NCBI GenBank assembly: GCA_001772005.1
Contig: MERI01000255.1
Coordinates: 1-40,778, forward strand
Direction: 5' to 3'
Source: Betaproteobacteria bacterium RIFCSPLOWO2_12_FULL_62_58
GTDB lineage: Bacteria; Pseudomonadota; Gammaproteobacteria; Burkholderiales; SG8-41
Length of the DNA: 40,778 nucleotides
In this document: positions 38,389-40,778 of the stretch, piece after piece
How positions within the stretch are numbered: position 1 is the stretch's first letter
Layout: each line of letters begins with the position of its first letter
Notes under the pieces: generated by a model
Databases searched by the model: none
Told to the model about the DNA's origin: nothing
Seen by the model: the letters and a program-made list of their open reading frames with translations, nothing else
Program-made: the position numbers and the translations under genes

Positions 38389-38931
38389 TCACGATTTCTT
38401 CAGCTGCTCTATCGTCCCCATGTGAAACTTGTATTCGCCCAGCTTGCGGTCGCTATAGTAGTGGGTAAGGGTATTGCGCACGGTGGCGAATGCAATCTGG
38501 TCCCAGGGGATTTCAGGCTCGGCAAACAGCCGTGCTTCCAGGGTTTCGGCGCCCGCGTGGACGTCGATATCGAGCAGCCGCGCGCGGAACAGGATGTAAA
38601 CCTGGTTGATGTGCGGGATGTTGTAGAGTGCGTAAAGCGGTCCGATCTCGATCCGCGCGTTGGCTTCTTCGAGGGTTTCCCGCACCGCACCCTGGTAGGT
38701 GGTCTCGCCGTTTTCCATGTAGCCGGCCGGGACCGTCCATAAGCCGTAGCGCGGCTCGATCGCGCGCCGGCACAGCAGAATCTTGTCCTCCCACTCGGCG
38801 ATGCAGCCGACCACCATGCGTGGATTTTGGTAGTGAATGGTGTTGCAGCCGTCGCACATGTAGCGCGGCAAGCTGTCGCCAGGCGGGACCTTCAACGCGA
38901 CCGGCGCGCCACAGTTGCTGCAGAATTTCAT
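38389..38931 (-). CDS. NUDIX hydrolase with N-terminal zinc ribbon
   Basis: 180 aa. An N-terminal zinc ribbon CSNCGAP...YMCDGCNT (two CxxC pairs) precedes the NUDIX fold. The Nudix box is GYMENGETTYQGAVRETLEE, matching G-x5-E-x7-RE-U-x-EE. The zinc ribbon plus Nudix pattern is that of NudC-like or related ADP-ribose/NADH pyrophosphatases. The protein hydrolyses a nucleoside diphosphate derivative not identifiable from sequence. Start chosen for the ribbon. Confidence 0.9.
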   Translation of the reverse strand: MKFCSNCGAPVALKVPPGDSLPRYMCDGCNTIHYQNPRMVVGCIAEWEDKILLCRRAIEPRYGLWTVPAGYMENGETTYQGAVRETLEEANARIEIGPLYALYNIPHINQVYILFRARLLDIDVHAGAETLEARLFAEPEIPWDQIAFATVRNTLTHYYSDRKLGEYKFHMGTIEQLKKS

Positions 38932-38993
38932 AACGGTTGAGAAGCTATCTCAATAATGGTTCTAACTATACGGTAACATCAGAGCGTTGCACA

Positions 38994-39188
38994 ATGCAGC
39001 CGTTCACTATGCATCCGTTACTCGTCGAACTCTCAAGGAAATTCGATCAGCTCCAGACCCGTGAGCCGATACTCGACGCAGTCTCCGATCTCGAAGACGC
39101 CTACGACGCATTTTCCGAGATCGAGCAGGATACGGTATCGAAAATCATCGAGGAATTGAACCGGCGGCTCAAGACGGCACCACCCTGA
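38994..39188 (+). CDS. Small acidic hypothetical protein
   Basis: 64 aa: MQPFTMHPLLVELSRKFDQL, then acidic EPILDAVSDLEDAYDAFSEI and IIEELNRRLKTAPP. It is helical and acidic and looks like a compact folded domain. No clear Shine-Dalgarno decides between ATG 38994, a later ATG at 39009 or an upstream one at 38937. It lies divergent from the NUDIX gene, between it and the integron remnant. No family recognised. Confidence 0.5.
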   Translation: MQPFTMHPLLVELSRKFDQLQTREPILDAVSDLEDAYDAFSEIEQDTVSKIIEELNRRLKTAPP

Positions 39189-39272
39189 GATGTTTCCGCA
39201 GTACTTCAGCCAGAGTCGGCCCGCACCCTATCGCGGCATGCCGCGCGTGGCGGATATCGGTCACGCGCGCGT

Positions 39273-39482
39273 CTATTGCGTTGCCGCAGCCACTTTCTCC
39301 TTCGTCGCCAGGTGCGCCAGAAACGCCTCAACCTCGGGGCCGTTGATCCGCTCCGGGTGCTGCTTGCCGTGGAAGTAGATGGAACGGCGCGCCCAGTGCA
39401 GGTACGCGTCCTCCGTGCGCAGGCTGTAGTGCTTCGCCCGCAGGCGCTCGCGGTACTGATCGAGCAATTTCGGCTCGGCCAT
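39273..39482 (-). pseudogene. intI: Truncated integron integrase (N-terminal domain only)
   Basis: 69 codons from ATG 39482, with GGAGG four bases ahead. The protein reads MAEPKLLDQYRERLRAKHYS, then RTEDAYLHWARRSIYFHGKQ, then EVEAFLAHLATKEKVAAATQ and stop. This is the SAM-like DNA-binding domain of IntI-type tyrosine recombinases. The chain ends just before the expected NQAL... continuation, so the entire catalytic domain (R-H-R-Y) is missing. The left flank (39190-39272) is unrelated sequence. Its direction, away from the cassette, is the standard integron layout. Confidence 0.8.
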
Positions 39483-39637
39483 GCTGCCTCCCATTCGCAG
39501 GTGCCTATATTGAATTAACGTACCTGTCGCCACCCCTTTGACCGGCTTGAGGAATGAGGGGGTAAGGAGTAGCCTTCCGTGCTTCAGCCCCGGTTTTGGG
39601 GCAAAACAAATGCCCCACTTATGGGGCCGATTTCTCG
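39483..39637. other. Probable attI region with two hairpins
   Basis: Between the integrase start and the first cassette boundary. It holds two GC stems: GCCCC / GGGGC (39587-39602) and GCCCC / GGGGC (39612-39627). No gene is seen. Its position corresponds to attI and the intI promoter of integrons; no LexA box was recognised. Confidence 0.45.
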
Positions 39638-39675
39638 TTGGGCGTCATGACGCAGTGCACTGAGCCGATACAACC

Positions 39676-40350
39676 ATGAAACGAGAAGTCAGCCGGAAGA
39701 AAGTGCTCCCGGCCTTTCGAATAGACGTTGCCGAACTAGGTCTGCTGCGGGAACGGCTGGTCGCACTGTTCAAGGATCCGTCGAGCGTTCACTGCTCACT
39801 CACACTGGAACTACCGTCGGAGACCTTGAGATTTGACACCTTCGAAGAACTTAAGAACCATCAAGGTCTTCCATCGACTGTCACGAACTTCTCTCTCTGG
39901 CTGATGGAAGGTGGAAGGCACATCACTATTGAAACGGTTGGCATCATCGGCTCTAAGCCACAGGTCCGTGTTGAGGGCGAGTCAGACGCGTGGTGCGCCG
40001 GCGCCGTAGAAACCGCGTTTATTTTCTTCACACAGCATAAGGCGCCGTACAACTGGTTCATCGCCGCGCCCATCGGTTGGCTGCTGGTGTTACTCATATT
40101 CGGCGCTGGCTTTGCGTCAAGTTTCCTCGCAAAAGATGGCAAGGTTCCATTGCCTGCGTTTGTCGGATGGCTTTCGCTCGTTGTGACATTCACCCTTCTC
40201 TATGTGTTGCGAGCCAAGCTTTTCCCAACGACTGTCCTGTCGGTCCGGAACGCCGATGGCTTCTTCCGTCGTCATGTGGCCGAACTTACCCTTCTTGTTG
40301 CGGTTCTTTCCCTCGCTCTGACGGTTATTGGGTGGTTTGTCGCGAAGTGA
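39676..40350 (+). CDS. Cassette-encoded membrane protein of unknown function
   Basis: 224 aa, starting 32 bp after the cassette edge. The first ~115 residues are soluble and mixed alpha/beta (VAELGLLRERLVALFKDPSS, FDTFEELKNHQGLPSTVTNF, GGRHITIETVGIIG). Three hydrophobic helices follow: about 125-150 (WFIAAPIGWLLVLLIFGAGF), 160-178 (AFVGWLSLVVTFTLLYVLRA) and 203-221 (LTLLVAVLSLALTVIGWFVA). No known domain recognised. The base composition looks less GC-biased than that of neighbours, in keeping with an acquired cassette. An accessory role such as phage defence or stress response is possible, but nothing in the sequence proves it. Confidence 0.75.
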   Translation: MKREVSRKKVLPAFRIDVAELGLLRERLVALFKDPSSVHCSLTLELPSETLRFDTFEELKNHQGLPSTVTNFSLWLMEGGRHITIETVGIIGSKPQVRVEGESDAWCAGAVETAFIFFTQHKAPYNWFIAAPIGWLLVLLIFGAGFASSFLAKDGKVPLPAFVGWLSLVVTFTLLYVLRAKLFPTTVLSVRNADGFFRRHVAELTLLVAVLSLALTVIGWFVAK

Positions 40351-40351
40351 C

Positions 40352-40415
40352 GCCCAACCCTTCCATTGAGCGGACAGCCACCGGCAAGCCGGTGTCTGCC
40401 GCTCATGTCAAGCGT
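40352..40415 (+). repeat. attC recombination site, interrupted
   Basis: Begins with the R'' box GCCCAAC (40352-40358). An imperfect long stem follows: TGAGCGG...CACCGGC-AA-GCCGGTG...CCGCTCA, with the one-base bulge typical of attC, and then CATGTCAAGCGT. The expected R' box GTTRRRY is not complete: after GT the sequence switches to the group II intron. The form is close to attC sites of xanthomonad and pseudomonad integrons. Confidence 0.75.
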
Positions 40416-40778
40416 GTGTGCCGGGCATGGCACAGAACTATCGGGGTGAAAGTCCCTGAGCCAGGTAAAGGAGGAGCCGAAGGCTAGGAGAAGGGCAAGG
40501 GCGTCATCGCGAGGTGGGGTCTGAAGGAAGCCCAATCCAAAAGCGCGGGACGAGGTACACGAACCGAATCTGAGGTGTGGCACGCTCGGGACGAGTTGGC
40601 ACGTAACAGCGAAGTCCTCCATTCTCCAATAGGGTGTGCTTTATAAATTCGGCGTCTATGCGCGGAACGTTCTGTGTCTTACCCCGGGAGATCTTTCTCG
40701 TGCCCTGGGATTCCGCGTGCGGAAGAAATTGGCTGAGGGGGAAGCGATTCCCTCTGACCGCGAGGAAGAAGTCTGCAG
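40416..40778 (+). mobile_element. Group IIC intron, 5' part (continues beyond the window)
   Basis: Starts GTGTGCCGGGCATGG, the 5' end of class C group II introns (compare the Oceanobacillus intron start GTGTGCCCGGCATGG). Further class-C landmarks follow in order: GGGGTGAAAGTCCC, TCTGAAGGAAGC, ACACGAAC...GAATCTGAGG, GTAACAGCGAAGTCCT, and TCTTACCCCGGGAGATCT. These are domain I and the following structural segments. The reverse-transcriptase ORF would lie past the window end. It is inserted between GT and the lost TRRRY of the attC R' box, directly after the attC hairpin, which fits the hairpin-guided target choice of this intron class. Confidence 0.8.

Larger units (their letters stand above)
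39638..40415 (+). mobile_element. Integron gene cassette
   Basis: The left boundary is G^TTGGGC at 39637-39643, matching the cassette core GTTRRRY. Inside is one ORF (39676-40350) that stops 1 bp before a full attC-type site starting at GCCCAAC (40352). One gene plus attC, with the gene close to both edges, is the classic cassette form. The right edge is interrupted by the group II intron. Confidence 0.75.

Overview
The window looks like a chromosomal segment of a GC-rich, Gram-negative proteobacterium, most likely a betaproteobacterium. This is inferred from the gene families (orphan GspE/PilB-type ATPase, Acr3-type ars operon, 7TM-transglutaminase/glutamate-ligase operon), the many signal peptides and lipoproteins, and the FNR/ANR-type promoters. 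No rRNA, tRNA or CRISPR array was seen. It is accessory-rich: periplasmic redox, metal and arsenic genes, several gene remnants, palindromic repeats, and an integron at the right end.

Layout. 1-2.7 kb: a phospholipase-D lipoprotein and a stand-alone FtsH N-terminal domain, both leftward from an FNR-type promoter, then a response-regulator remnant. 2.7-4.1 kb: two paralogous Met/Gly-rich exported proteins behind a CpxR/RstA-like direct-repeat box. 4.2-10.6 kb: a leftward operon (inactive transglutaminase-7TM protein, ATP-grasp glutamate-ligase-like protein, zinc/aspartyl protease), a second protease copy, an OsmC protein, and two class II glutamine amidotransferases flanking the set. 10.6-15.7 kb: a rightward redox block (thioredoxin-CcdA/DsbD fusion, zinc-ribbon thioredoxin, ferredoxin-flavin reductase, AhpD-like protein, small exported proteins, monohaem cytochrome c) punctuated by FNR-type sites. 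15.9-21.3 kb: arsenic resistance (arsR, arsC, arsD, arsA, arsC remnant, acr3) followed by a tandem universal stress protein. 21.4-25.4 kb: a CDF metal exporter, then a leftward group (third Met/Gly/His-rich protein, exported SAM methyltransferase, Tat-exported multicopper oxidase). 25.5-28.7 kb: MoxR ATPase and VWA protein, with a deoxyinosine glycosylase and a Tyr-rich protein between them. 28.7-39.2 kb: mostly housekeeping-like genes (thioesterase, Ada-like repair protein, GspE ATPase, Amt transporter, MaoC hydratase with PEP-mutase-family enzyme, TerC, hydrolase, NUDIX), with REP-like palindromes. 39.3-40.8 kb: a truncated integron integrase, one gene cassette encoding an unknown membrane protein, its attC, and a group IIC intron that splits the attC R' box and runs off the window.

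Working together: six 14-bp sites matching or close to TTGAT-N4-ATCAA lie ahead of the FtsH-domain gene, osmC, two small exported proteins, arsR and the CDF region. In five of them a plausible -10 hexamer sits 31-32 bp from the site centre, as in class II FNR/ANR promoters, which suggests low-oxygen control of much of the left half. A second set of sites (GTAAC-N5-GTAAC) marks the metal/envelope-stress genes. An identical 15-mer lies exactly the same distance ahead of two paralogous genes more than 20 kb apart. The most unusual items are that duplicated promoter-gene-hairpin module, the exported methyltransferase, the glutamate-ligase/protease/amidotransferase neighbourhood, and the attC-targeting group IIC intron next to an orphan cassette.
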